Assembly (NCBI RefSeq): GCF_036697405.1
Contig: NZ_JBAHWA010000010.1
Span: forward strand, 62,001 to 126,000
Origin: Lysobacter sp036697405
GTDB taxonomy: Bacteria > Pseudomonadota > Gammaproteobacteria > Xanthomonadales > Xanthomonadaceae
Reading direction: 5' to 3'
Length of the DNA: 64,000 nucleotides
Shown: piece after piece, positions 35,547-44,180 of the stretch
Layout of the letters: the number at the start of each line of letters is the position of its first letter
Numbering within the stretch: position 1 is the stretch's first letter
Translations under genes and position numbers: made by a program
Notes under the pieces: generated by a model
Told to the model about the DNA's origin: nothing
The model's database searches: none
What the model saw: only the letters and a program-made list of their open reading frames with translations

Positions 35547-36665
35547 TTACAGACCGATCGCGGTTTCCGCGGTCACGTAAGGCAGGTTGTGGGCCAGGGC
35601 GACCGGTTCGCAGGTCACGTGGCCTTCGGACACGTTGAGGCCGTTACGCAGATGGACGTCGCGCGTCAGCGCTTCCTTCCAGCCGTGGTTGGCCAGCGCC
35701 AGGGTGAACGGCAGGGTCACGCTGTTGAGCGCGAAGGTCGAGGTGCGGGCGACCGCGCCGGGCATGTTGGCCACGCAGTAGTGCACGACGCCGTCGACCA
35801 CGTAGGTGGGCGCGGCATGGGTGGTGGCGTGCGAGGTTTCGACGCAACCGCCCTGGTCGATGGCCACGTCGACGATGACCGAGCCCGGCTTCATGGTGCG
35901 GACCATATCGTGCGTGACCAGCTTGGGCGCGGCGGCGCCCGGCACCAGCACGGTACCGATCAGCAGGTCGGCGCGGCGCACCAGCTCTTCGATGGCCGAA
36001 CGGGTCGAGAACACGGTCGAGATGGACGTGCCGAACTGGGTGGCCAGACGCTTGAGCGCATCGGCGGAACGATCCACCACGGTGACCTGGGCGCCCATGC
36101 CGACGGCGATCGTCGCCGCATGCGTACCGGACACGCCGCCGCCGAGGATGACCACTTCGGCCGCCGGCACGCCAGGCACGCCGCCCAACAGCACGCCGCG
36201 GCCGCCCTGCGCCTTCTCCAGCGCGTGCGCGCCGACCTGCGGCGCCAGGCGACCGGCGACTTCCGACATCGGAGTCAGCAGCGGCAGCGAACCGTTGGCG
36301 GCGGTCACGGTCTCGTACGCGATGCAGATCGCGCCGGAGGCGATCAGGTCGTTGGTCTGCGCGGCATCGGGCGCCAGGTGCAGATAGGTGAACAGGATCT
36401 GGCCCGGGCGCAGCTTGGCGCGCTCCTCGGCCAGCGGTTCCTTCACCTTCACGATCATTTCGGCGTCGGCGAAGATCTGGTCGGCACCGTCCACGATCAC
36501 GGCGCCCGCGGCGACGTAGTCGGCATCGGCCAGCCCGGCGCCCAGACCGGCGCCCGCCTGCACCATCACCTGGTGGCCGTGGTGCACCAACTCCTGCACG
36601 GACGAGGGAACGAGACCTACGCGGTACTCGTGGTTCTTGATTTCCTTCGGGACACCAATGCGCAT
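35547..36665 (-). CDS. ald: Alanine dehydrogenase
   Basis: A 372-residue NAD-dependent enzyme that interconverts L-alanine and pyruvate plus ammonia. Start MRIGVPKEIKNHEYRVGL is canonical, with Arg15, Lys75 and His96 at the known substrate and catalytic positions; the NAD loop reads LGGGVSGTHAA, and VDVAIDQGG carries the catalytic Asp. The length fits the family (about 371). It is divergent from an Lrp/AsnC regulator across 160 bp, the usual arrangement for alanine catabolism control. Confidence 0.97.
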   Translation of the reverse strand: MRIGVPKEIKNHEYRVGLVPSSVQELVHHGHQVMVQAGAGLGAGLADADYVAAGAVIVDGADQIFADAEMIVKVKEPLAEERAKLRPGQILFTYLHLAPDAAQTNDLIASGAICIAYETVTAANGSLPLLTPMSEVAGRLAPQVGAHALEKAQGGRGVLLGGVPGVPAAEVVILGGGVSGTHAATIAVGMGAQVTVVDRSADALKRLATQFGTSISTVFSTRSAIEELVRRADLLIGTVLVPGAAAPKLVTHDMVRTMKPGSVIVDVAIDQGGCVETSHATTHAAPTYVVDGVVHYCVANMPGAVARTSTFALNSVTLPFTLALANHGWKEALTRDVHLRNGLNVSEGHVTCEPVALAHNLPYVTAETAIGL

Positions 36666-36804
36666 GGTCTGCTCTCGCCGTTGATCTGGCCCCGGCTCGT
36701 CCGGCGCCTTGTGGGGAGGCAGTATGGACGAGCAAACATGCACTTATTCGCCAATTTCGTTGCCTGGCAGCCGTCAATGCCGCACTATTAGCCAATATTT
36801 TGTC

Positions 36805-36817
36805 TATTCATCGAATA
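36805..36817. promoter_or_regulatory. Lrp-like A+T-rich dyad in the ald/lrp divergent region
   Basis: TATTC-ATC-GAATA lies in an A+T-rich block (36745-36825) that stands out in this GC-rich genome and ends at the regulator start. Lrp/AsnC proteins bind such sites; autoregulation and control of ald are inferred. Confidence 0.4.
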
Positions 36818-36825
36818 ATATGCTA

Positions 36826-37284
36826 ATGAAATTGGACGCCCGCGATCGCGCCATCCTGCGCCTGCTTCAGGAGGACGGGCGCCTGACCAATGCCGACGTG
36901 GCCCAGCAGATCAACCTGTCGCCCTCGGCCTGCCTGCGGCGCGTCAAATTGCTGGAGGAGCGCGGCCTGATCGCGCGCTACGTGATGCTGCTGGACGAGA
37001 AAGTGGTGGGCCTGCCCGGCACCGCATTCGTGCTGGTGACGCTGGACCAGCAGGGGCGCGCCTCGCTGGACGCGTTCGAGGCGGAGATCCAGCAGCACCC
37101 CGAAGTCACCGAGTGCTGCCTGCTCGCCGGCACGGCCGACTACATGGTGCGCGTGGCCTACGCCGACTCCGCCGACTTCGAGCGCATCCATACCGAGATC
37201 CTGACCCAGCTGCCGGGCGTGGTGCGGGTGCAGTCGACGCTGGCGCTGCGCACGGTCAAGAAGACCACCGCGCTGCCGGTGTGA
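36826..37284 (+). CDS. Lrp/AsnC-family regulator
   Basis: A 152-residue regulator. MKLDARDRAILRLLQEDGRLTNADVAQQI with SPSACLRRVKLLEERGLI is the Lrp winged helix. GTADYMVRVAYADSADFERI is the RAM ligand-binding domain. The ATG at 36826 gives the typical MKLD start; an in-frame ATG two codons earlier (36820) is possible, and neither has a strong ribosome site. It probably senses alanine or another amino acid and activates the divergent ald. Confidence 0.93.
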   Translation: MKLDARDRAILRLLQEDGRLTNADVAQQINLSPSACLRRVKLLEERGLIARYVMLLDEKVVGLPGTAFVLVTLDQQGRASLDAFEAEIQQHPEVTECCLLAGTADYMVRVAYADSADFERIHTEILTQLPGVVRVQSTLALRTVKKTTALPV

Positions 37285-37350
37285 GGCCGTCCGCGGCCGC
37301 CGACGCAGGTCGCCGGCGCCAGCAGGCACCGGCGGCCGCGCGACGGACGC

Positions 37351-38793
37351 TCAGCTGATCGCGATCGCCAGCGTCAGCACCGCCAAACGATTGACGTAGG
37401 CCGACATCAGGTCGGCGTTGCCGTTGCCGTTGTTCTGCGGAGTGAACGCGTCGCAGGCGCCAGGAGGCGATGGCGAGCCGAAGCTAGGATTCACCAGCGC
37501 GTCGGCCATGGCGAGGATCGCCGGCTTGTACGCGGTCAGCAGCGCCGGCTCGGCCCGATAGGCCTGCAGCAGATAGCGCAGGTAGGCGCCCACGCCGGTC
37601 TGGTAATCGCCGTAGTCGCTGCCCGGCGGCGTCACGTTGTACGGGTCCGCGGCTCCCACCTCCAGCCAGGGCAGCGGGAAACTGCCGCTGACCGAACCGT
37701 AAGTGCGCGCGCGGAAATAGTTGGCGAAGGTGCCCTTGATGAGATCCGGGTACAGGCCGCACACCGGCGGCGGCGAGGCCTTGTAGATCGCATTCGCCTC
37801 GCGCAGGGCGCCGATCAGCAGGCCCTGGTCGCCGCTCCACGTCATGTCCTTGTTGTACGAGGAATCCCAGTAGATCTCGTTGTTCACCGCATGGAAGCTG
37901 GACACGCGCTCGCGCACCAAGGACCCGCCCTGCGAGCCCTGCTGCCCCGTCAGCAACAGCGACTGCAGCGGGTCCGCCGTCTTCAGCATCCACAGCTGCC
38001 ACCAGGCGATCTGATCCTCCCAGGCCTGGTTGCAGGCCGCGAGGTTGAAACTCACCCCACTGAAGTACGGCGCTAAATCCGGCCGCTTCGCGGCCTGGGA
38101 CAAGCGCAGGCTCAGCAGCGCATAGACGGCGTTGGTGACGGTATTCTGGATCGGATTGAGGACGTCGCCGCCGCCGCTGTTGTACTCGGGCGACGGAATG
38201 GGGTGCTCGGTGGCGGTGAAGGGCGAGTTCCAAATGCCGCCGGGCGAGTAGCGCGGACGCAGCTTGGCCTGCATGTCCGGCGTCACGCCCGGCCAGGTCT
38301 GATTGATGTAAACCCAGCAATTGGGCGCACCGGTGTTGTTGCCGTGGGTGCTGGCGAAGCTAGCCCACCCCGGCGGATCGAGGTAGGGATAGGCCCCCTG
38401 CGGCCCCGACACCGTCGACCAACCCGCGCCGTACATGTAGCACCAGGAATTGATCGCGATCTTGAGGAAGTCGTAGCGGTGCTTGGCCGCGAAGCCCAAC
38501 TCGGCCGCGCGCAAGGCCGCGATGCCGATCCAGCCGAAGTCGTCCCACCAATTGCCTTTCTTGGTCGGATCCAAGGCGCTCAACGCGTCGTCCCCGTAAT
38601 CCGCGCTATCGATACCGCTGACGACGAAGTAATCGAGCAGGCTGTCGAAAGCGCAGGCGGTCCGCCAGACATTGCCGGCGGAGTTCCACAGCGGGGTAAT
38701 CTGTTTGAAGAGTGCAGCGGCTTCGGCCAGATAGGCCGCTTTATCGGCCGGCACGCCTTGTTGCGTGGCACGGCCATCCTGAGTGTCGTTCAT
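37351..38793 (-). CDS. Six-hairpin glycosidase-like protein (GH76-type fold)
   Basis: A 480-residue protein. WWDDFGWIGIAALRAAE (Asp84, Asp85) and TWSGDQGLLIGALREAN recall the Asp-Asp and (T/W)xxxQG motifs of GH76 endo-alpha-1,6-mannanases and related alpha6 toroids, and IYWDSSYNKDMTW fits a sugar-binding face. There is no signal peptide, which is odd for GH76. The start at 38793 follows AAGGATG. Family assignment is by motif only; substrate unknown. Convergent with the Lrp gene across 66 bp that include a 10-bp inverted repeat. Confidence 0.62.
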   Translation of the reverse strand: MNDTQDGRATQQGVPADKAAYLAEAAALFKQITPLWNSAGNVWRTACAFDSLLDYFVVSGIDSADYGDDALSALDPTKKGNWWDDFGWIGIAALRAAELGFAAKHRYDFLKIAINSWCYMYGAGWSTVSGPQGAYPYLDPPGWASFASTHGNNTGAPNCWVYINQTWPGVTPDMQAKLRPRYSPGGIWNSPFTATEHPIPSPEYNSGGGDVLNPIQNTVTNAVYALLSLRLSQAAKRPDLAPYFSGVSFNLAACNQAWEDQIAWWQLWMLKTADPLQSLLLTGQQGSQGGSLVRERVSSFHAVNNEIYWDSSYNKDMTWSGDQGLLIGALREANAIYKASPPPVCGLYPDLIKGTFANYFRARTYGSVSGSFPLPWLEVGAADPYNVTPPGSDYGDYQTGVGAYLRYLLQAYRAEPALLTAYKPAILAMADALVNPSFGSPSPPGACDAFTPQNNGNGNADLMSAYVNRLAVLTLAIAIS

Positions 38794-39163
38794 GGCTTCA
38801 TCCTTGAGCTGGGTGATAGGGAGCTGCGATCTGTGCTGCTCTTGGTGCGCAGGCAGCATAGCCCCATGCAAGCCCACGAACTCGACGACCTAGCCGTTCT
38901 CTACGACGCACGGCCATGTTCGTCGGCCCGGGCGGTACGGCGGCCGATGGCCCCGACCTCGTCACCGGGCATCCGCCGACGCCCGAGGGCGCCATCGGCC
39001 TTCGCCGCCTACAAGCAGCCCCGACACAGTCGCCCCTTCACGCATTGCGGCCGCCGTCAGCGCCGGTGCTGACGGCGGCATGGGCTCTCTGCCGCTCAGT
39101 CGGACACTGAGTGCAGCATGGGCGGTCCCGCCTTAGATGGACCGCACCCCGATCGCCGGTTCC
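38794..39163. other. 370-bp gap with a 12-bp-stem hairpin
   Basis: No gene supported. A perfect 12-bp inverted repeat (GCCGCCGTCAGC, arms 39050-39061 and 39068-39079, 6-base loop) lies 84 bp beyond the methyltransferase stop in its transcription direction, and may end that transcript. Confidence 0.45.
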
Positions 39164-39820
39164 TCAGACGACCCGCATCGACAGTTCGACATCGTCGGCG
39201 AAAGGAACGGATAGATAGCCGGACGCCGGCGAACGCACATGCGCCAGATATTCCGGGCTGAAGTCGGCGTTGTCCGCGACGATCAACGCGCCCGGCCGCA
39301 AACGGTCTTCCACCAGCGCCAGCACCTCGGCATACAGCGACTTGGCGCCGTCCAGCAGCAGCAGGTCGATCGAGTCGGGCAGATCCGACGCCAGGCTCTG
39401 CAGCGCATCGCCCGCACGCACCTCCACCAGGTCGACGAACCCGGCCTCGGCGATGTGCTGCCTCGCGCGCGCGACCTTGGACGGCTCGAACTCCGTGGTG
39501 AGAACGCGGCCGCCGCCGTTGTCGCGAACGGCCGCCGCCAGGTGCAAGGTCGAAATCCCGAAAGAGGTTCCGAACTCGACGACGCTGCGGGCTCCGGACG
39601 TGCGCGCCAGCACGTAAAGCAGACGACCGGTCTCGCGCGAAACCGGCAGCCAGAGATCCTTGAACCGCTCGTAGAAATCGACGTACTCGGTCTTGCTCAA
39701 CATCAGGCGCTGGAGCTCGTCCTGCGACATCTGGGCGGCCTCCGGACTGCTGGCCGCATCCGCTTCGTTGAAGAGCCGATCGAGCAAGGGAGCAAGGGGT
39801 GCAACAGAAAGGGTGTTCAT
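39164..39820 (-). CDS. SAM-dependent O-methyltransferase (class I)
   Basis: A 218-residue enzyme. VVEFGTSFGISTLHLA (about residues 80-95) is SAM motif I, DLLLLDGAKSLYAEVL the metal/DG motif of catechol-type O-methyltransferases, and GALIVADNADF the next strand. The start at 39820 gives MNTLSVAPLAPLLDRLF. It is divergent from the TetR gene across 450 bp, so it may be that regulator's target. Substrate unknown. Confidence 0.87.
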   Translation of the reverse strand: MNTLSVAPLAPLLDRLFNEADAASSPEAAQMSQDELQRLMLSKTEYVDFYERFKDLWLPVSRETGRLLYVLARTSGARSVVEFGTSFGISTLHLAAAVRDNGGGRVLTTEFEPSKVARARQHIAEAGFVDLVEVRAGDALQSLASDLPDSIDLLLLDGAKSLYAEVLALVEDRLRPGALIVADNADFSPEYLAHVRSPASGYLSVPFADDVELSMRVV

Positions 39821-40270
39821 GGGCTTTATCCGTCTTGTGCGAGTGAAATCTCGTGCCGGCACACAATACGAATAATTCGTCGTTTTTCGTACTCGCATTG
39901 GCTTCCGCCATGCTCAACCCGACGCGAAACGCCTGGATTTCCGGCACTTTCGCCCAAGAACGGCCGATTGAACCGAACGCTTTCCGCGCATCGACCCGCC
40001 ATCGTTCGCATTTCATGAGCACCGAACCCCGCTTCATCGCAGCAGAGCGGCTACTGAGCCACTGGCTGTACCGTTCGGCATCGCGAGCTTGCTTCCGCCG
40101 CAAGTGGAGCACCGCGACGAGCTCCACGACGGCCTACGTTGCCGGGCAAGAGTTCGTCATCGGCCACCAGATGGCGACTGACGGCAGCAGCGTCGGCGTG
40201 TCAGGACTCTGACCAGGGCCTATGATGCGACCCGTTCGTCATACCCATTGCGCGCACAGAAGGGCCGACC
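39821..40270. other. 450-bp divergent gap between methyltransferase and TetR genes
   Basis: No supported gene. It should hold the promoters of both flanking genes. The part next to the methyltransferase (39850-39900) is richer in A+T. No clear TetR palindrome was found by eye. Confidence 0.4.
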
Positions 40271-40903
40271 ATGGCAGACCGCAAAGCCCCCAGGATCTCC
40301 TCGCGCAAGCAGCCCAAGCAGGCCCGATCGAACCAGCTGGTCGCCGCGATCCTGGAGGCGGCCGCCCAGGTCCTGGCCGCGGAGGGCGCGCAACGCTTCA
40401 CCACCGCCCGCGTGGCCGAACGCGCCGGCGTCAGCATCGGATCGCTGTACCAGTACTTCCCCAACAAGGCCGCCATCCTCTTCCGCCTGCAAAGCGACGA
40501 GTGGCGGCAGACGTCCGACCTGCTCGGCCTCATCCTGAAAGACACCGCCCAGCCGCCGCAGGAACGGCTGCGCACCCTGGTCCACGCCTTCGTCCGCTCC
40601 GAATGCGAGGAAGCCCAGATGCGGGTCGCCCTCAACGACGCCGCCCCGCTCTACCGCAACGCGCCCGAAGCCAAGGAAGTACGCGCCGCGGGCAACCGCA
40701 CCCTCCAGGCCTTCATGCGGGAAGTTCTGCCGAACACCCCCAGCGCCACCCGCCTGCGCGCAGGCGGCCTGATCAGCACGACGCTCAGCACCGTGGGCAA
40801 ACAATTTTCCGAATCGCCGCGGACCCAGGCGGAGATCAAGGCCTATGCGGACGCGATGTCCGACATGTTTCTGGCCTATATCGAGCGCATCAAGCGGTCG
40901 TGA
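40271..40903 (+). CDS. TetR/AcrR-family regulator
   Basis: A 210-residue repressor. RFTTARVAERAGVSIGSLYQYFPNKAAI (about 42-69) is the TetR helix-turn-helix. The C-terminal part has the EMBEDDED pattern of the TetR_C ligand domain (AFVRSECEEAQMRVALNDAAPLYR). The likely target is the divergent methyltransferase gene or itself. Ligand unknown. Confidence 0.92.
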   Translation: MADRKAPRISSRKQPKQARSNQLVAAILEAAAQVLAAEGAQRFTTARVAERAGVSIGSLYQYFPNKAAILFRLQSDEWRQTSDLLGLILKDTAQPPQERLRTLVHAFVRSECEEAQMRVALNDAAPLYRNAPEAKEVRAAGNRTLQAFMREVLPNTPSATRLRAGGLISTTLSTVGKQFSESPRTQAEIKAYADAMSDMFLAYIERIKRS

Positions 40904-41321
40904 AATCGTTCCACCCAGGCGATGCCGGCACCGTCTCCGCCGCCCCCTTTTCCTCTGGGCTGGTGAAGTATTAAAGCTGGGGTGCGCGATCAGAAATGGA
41001 CCTGGCCCTTTTACGCAAGCTCGGCCGAGGTTAGCCAAGCCCTGGCGCCTGACGGCCTCCTCTCGTTTGATCGCCGAGCCGACGCGGGGTTACCATGCCC
41101 GCGCGATCGCATTGATCGCCGTCTGTGTTCGTTGCCGCGGACCCGTTTCAGTGGCTCGCGACGTCTCTCACCCGTATCCACGCCGCCGGTCGCTCGTGCG
41201 ACCCAATACTGCGCGCGATCACGAGGGGCGACGGCCTGGGCACGGACTTCGCTACCGACGGGCCGCGCGAGGCCGCGGCCTCCGGCATCGGAAGCATTCA
41301 CCTCATTGAAAGGACATCGTT
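40904..41321. other. 418-bp gap with a degenerate dispersed repeat
   Basis: No gene. The stretch about 40938-41020 (CTCTGGGCTGGTGAAG, then AAATGGACCTGGCCCTTTT) resembles the one at 42810-42885. Both look like worn copies of the GGGGTCAG-type repeats seen at 49722, 51907 and 54176. An AAAGGA ribosome site precedes the next gene. Confidence 0.35.
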
Positions 41322-41855
41322 TTGAACAAGTTTCGCCATCTCGTACTGCTCGGTTTGCTTGCGCTGTTCGCCGCCGCCTGCTCCAGCGGTGGCCGCAGCA
41401 CCATGACTCCCGACGAATACCTGCTGCACAACGTCTCGGCCTGGAACGGTGCGACCGAGTACATCAATCGCTGGCTCGGCGGCGAGCAGGGCGAGGCATT
41501 CACCCAGTCGCTGCAGGAACACAAGAACATGAAGCAGTACGCAGGCCCGCTGGGCCATGCGCGCGCCGAACTGGCGCAGGTGCTGATCCAGGTGCAGACC
41601 TTCCCGCCGCCGGAAGATGCGGTCGCACTGCGCGACATGACCGCGACCTACCTCAAGACCGCTGACAGCATCTACGAGACGATGCAGAAAGTCGCCGCGT
41701 TGCCGGACGGCTTCAGCGGCGAGCAGTTCGCGCCTTTGGGTAGCGAGCTCGAGCGCCTGGGCAAGGACCTGGAAACCCAGATGAGCCGCTTGAACGACGC
41801 CCAGAGTGCCTACGCAAAGAAGCATGGCATCCAGTTGCAGCAGTCCGGCGGCTGA
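41322..41855 (+). CDS. Predicted lipoprotein of unknown function
   Basis: A 177-residue protein with a TTG start preceded by GAAAGGA. Lipoprotein signal ends LFAAAC, Cys20. The mature part is mostly helical (HARAELAQVLIQVQTFPPPEDAVALRD). No family recognised. It is followed by an intrinsic terminator, so it is probably a single-gene transcript. Confidence 0.75.
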   Translation: MNKFRHLVLLGLLALFAAACSSGGRSTMTPDEYLLHNVSAWNGATEYINRWLGGEQGEAFTQSLQEHKNMKQYAGPLGHARAELAQVLIQVQTFPPPEDAVALRDMTATYLKTADSIYETMQKVAALPDGFSGEQFAPLGSELERLGKDLETQMSRLNDAQSAYAKKHGIQLQQSGG

Positions 41856-41875
41856 GCGCTACGCCGATGACAAGC

Positions 41876-41907
41876 AAGGCCGGCTGCCGCGAGGCGCCGG
41901 CCTTTTT
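41876..41907 (+). terminator. Rho-independent terminator
   Basis: GGCCGGC (41878-41884) and GCCGGCC (41896-41902) form the stem, with AA before and TTTTT after. It lies 20 bases past the lipoprotein stop. Confidence 0.75.
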
Positions 41908-42206
41908 CATGCGGTGCGGCCGGCGCGCGCGCCAGGCAGCCGCAATACCGCCTGCCCGGTTCTGCTGGCGGCGAGCGCCTCGGCCGGCAATTGCATGTCG
42001 ATCAGGTTTTGACTCACACCCCATCCTTAGCGGCCTGTGAGATCACACTGATCTCACGGCCAGCCCGCGCAGATCAGGACGATGCTCGCGAGCGTTGTCA
42101 TGCGGATCGCGAAGCGTTCTGGGCAAGCGTGAAAGTTCGTGCTCCGCGCGTGACTCGCCGACAAAGCGCTCCGACTTCGGGCTCCAACCCCGGATCTCGG
42201 CGCCGA
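41908..42206. other. 299-bp gap beyond the terminator
   Basis: No gene or clear signal found between the terminator and the end of the DUF2058 gene. Confidence 0.3.
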
Positions 42207-42761
42207 TTACCAAACCAGGTCGTCGGGCACCTGGAACTGCGCGTAGTACGCATCGTCTTCGGCCGTCGTCGCGGTGGAACCGGCGTCGGTGGCCAGCCCG
42301 TGATCGAGCACGATCATGCTGGCATCGCGTTCGCGGACCTTGTCCGCCGCCGCGCGCGGCAGCAGCTCGTAGCGCTCGTCCACGCAGGCGATCACGAGCA
42401 CGCCGGAGGACAACTTCTTGCGCAGGTCCTCATCGACCAGCACGCTGCGAATGACGCCGCCGGCGGTGAAGCGGTACTCGCTCTCGCCCGAACGCGGCAC
42501 TTTCCGGTCCTCGATGATCTGCCGCGCCTGCGCGCGCAGTTCGGCGATGCGTGCCTGTGCCTTGCGCTCGGCCGCCAGCGCGCGGTCCCGCTCGGCCTTT
42601 TCGGCCCGCGCCCGCTCCGCCTCCAACTGGACCTCGCTGGGCCCGGACGCCCCCTTGGCGTGCCGCGCTTTGTTCTGCTCGCGCGCCACCTCGGCCACCT
42701 TGGACTTTTTGACCAGCCCTGCCTTGAGCAGCTGTTCCTGTAGCGGATTCGCCTTTGCCAT
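42207..42761 (-). CDS. DUF2058 family protein (YaiL-like)
   Basis: A 184-residue protein. MAKANPLQEQLLKAGLVKKSKV opens the DUF2058 family, followed by a charged coiled-coil region (about 25-85, EAERARAEKAERDRALAAERKAQ) and a C-terminal domain with YRFTAGGVIRSVLVD and YELLPRAAADKVRERD. Annotated relatives are called nucleoprotein/polynucleotide-associated, without a proven activity. The start at 42761 is fixed by the conserved N-terminus. Confidence 0.88.
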   Translation of the reverse strand: MAKANPLQEQLLKAGLVKKSKVAEVAREQNKARHAKGASGPSEVQLEAERARAEKAERDRALAAERKAQARIAELRAQARQIIEDRKVPRSGESEYRFTAGGVIRSVLVDEDLRKKLSSGVLVIACVDERYELLPRAAADKVRERDASMIVLDHGLATDAGSTATTAEDDAYYAQFQVPDDLVW

Positions 42762-43059
42762 GCCGCAGCTTCTTACCGGGGATTTCTGGCCATCATACCC
42801 CTGTCCCCGCCCCCTTCCCTCTGTGCTGGTGGAGTACCAGAACCGGGTACCCAATTGGAAATGAAGCAGACCCTCTTTTTACGGTACGGCTCAATCAAGG
42901 ACTACCGTAGCAACCCGTAGCCATGGCCCCAGCCCCAAGGCCGTCGACTTCAATCGTGATCGGCTGCGCGCCGTGCCAACTAAGATCGACGAGCGAGCCT
43001 CGGAGTGCGTAAGCGATGCGTCGCCCGCATATCGAACCGCTTACACAGGTCCCCTTACG

Positions 43060-44157
43060 CTAGCGCAGCGCCACCCAGCTCGCAGCTTCCTGCACGGTCA
43101 CCGTCTGTCCTGGCTCCACCCGCTCGCCGCCGCGCACGATCAGGCGATCGCCGGGCCTCACCTCGCCGCTGATCTCGACCAGATCGCCGACTTCGGTGCC
43201 GGTCCGCACCGGCAGGCGCTCGGCCTTGTTGTCGGCGCCTACGCGCAGCACGAAGCTGCCTTCGCGACGCAGGATCACCGCGTCGCGCCGCGCCGCCACG
43301 GTCACGCGCGGCGTGGCGCTGGGCATGCCCACTTCCACCGCCGTCCCGACCGGCAGTTCGCGCGCATCCATCGCAATGCGCAATTCGAGCTGACGCGAGG
43401 CCTCGTCGCCCACCGGCACGAACGCGCTGATCGGATGGGTGCGCTCCCGACCGTCCACCCGCACCAGCACCGGCATGCCGACGGCGAGGTAGCGGGCCAG
43501 GTCCACCGGCGCGCGCACGCGCACTTCCTGCGCCGAGGTGTCGACCAGCCGGGCAACCGCTGCGCCGCTGGCCACGTATTCGCCCAGTTGCACCTGGCGC
43601 TCGGCGACCACGCCGGAGAACGGCGCACGCACGGTCATCTGCGCGCGCTGGTGCCGCGTTTGCGCCAGCAGCGCCTGCGAACGCGCACGGTCCTGCATCA
43701 GCACATCGCGCTCGGCGCGCAGTTGCTCGTACTGAGCGCGCGCGATGTTCTGCTGCGCGGCCAGTTGCGCGTAGCGCTGCTCCTGTCGCGTGGCCAGATC
43801 GAGTTGGGCCTGGATGCGCGCCAGCTCCGCCTGCCCTTCCTGCTCGCGCAGGCGCAGGGCCGAGTCGTCGAGCACCGCCAGAGGCTCGCCGGCACGCACT
43901 TGCTGGCCGACCTCGGCCACGCGCACCACGCGGCCATTTTGTTCGCTGGCCACGCGCGCATCCCGACGGCTGATGACGCCGCCGGGCGCCCAGCGGCGCG
44001 GCGCCAGTTCGGTGCTCACCGCGGCCGCCACACCGACTACCGCTGGCGGCGCGTCGGGCTTGGCGGGAGCGCTCGCGTCGGCGTCGTAGTCCCACAGCGG
44101 GACGAACAATGCGGCCGCGAGCGCCGCGGCGATCAGTGTCTTGTACAAGGTGCGCAT
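43060..44157 (-). CDS. RND efflux periplasmic adaptor (membrane fusion protein)
   Basis: A 365-residue adaptor. N-terminal hydrophobic segment at about 8-22. Lipoyl halves surround a coiled-coil hairpin at about 105-165 (SEQNGRVVRVAEVGQQV and MTVRAPFSGVVAERQVQLGEYV), then beta-barrel and membrane-proximal domains. It links the pump at 44181 to an outer-membrane channel. It lies 23 bp downstream of the pump gene, so the order is pump first. No TolC-like gene is present. Confidence 0.92.
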   Translation of the reverse strand: MRTLYKTLIAAALAAALFVPLWDYDADASAPAKPDAPPAVVGVAAAVSTELAPRRWAPGGVISRRDARVASEQNGRVVRVAEVGQQVRAGEPLAVLDDSALRLREQEGQAELARIQAQLDLATRQEQRYAQLAAQQNIARAQYEQLRAERDVLMQDRARSQALLAQTRHQRAQMTVRAPFSGVVAERQVQLGEYVASGAAVARLVDTSAQEVRVRAPVDLARYLAVGMPVLVRVDGRERTHPISAFVPVGDEASRQLELRIAMDARELPVGTAVEVGMPSATPRVTVAARRDAVILRREGSFVLRVGADNKAERLPVRTGTEVGDLVEISGEVRPGDRLIVRGGERVEPGQTVTVQEAASWVALR

Positions 44158-44180
44158 GGCGTACTCCGTGGGGAAGGAGG

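Noticed and set aside
38878..39110. Short plus-strand ORFs between the glycosidase-like and methyltransferase genes
   Set aside because: No ribosome site and no conserved pattern; the area ends in a hairpin.
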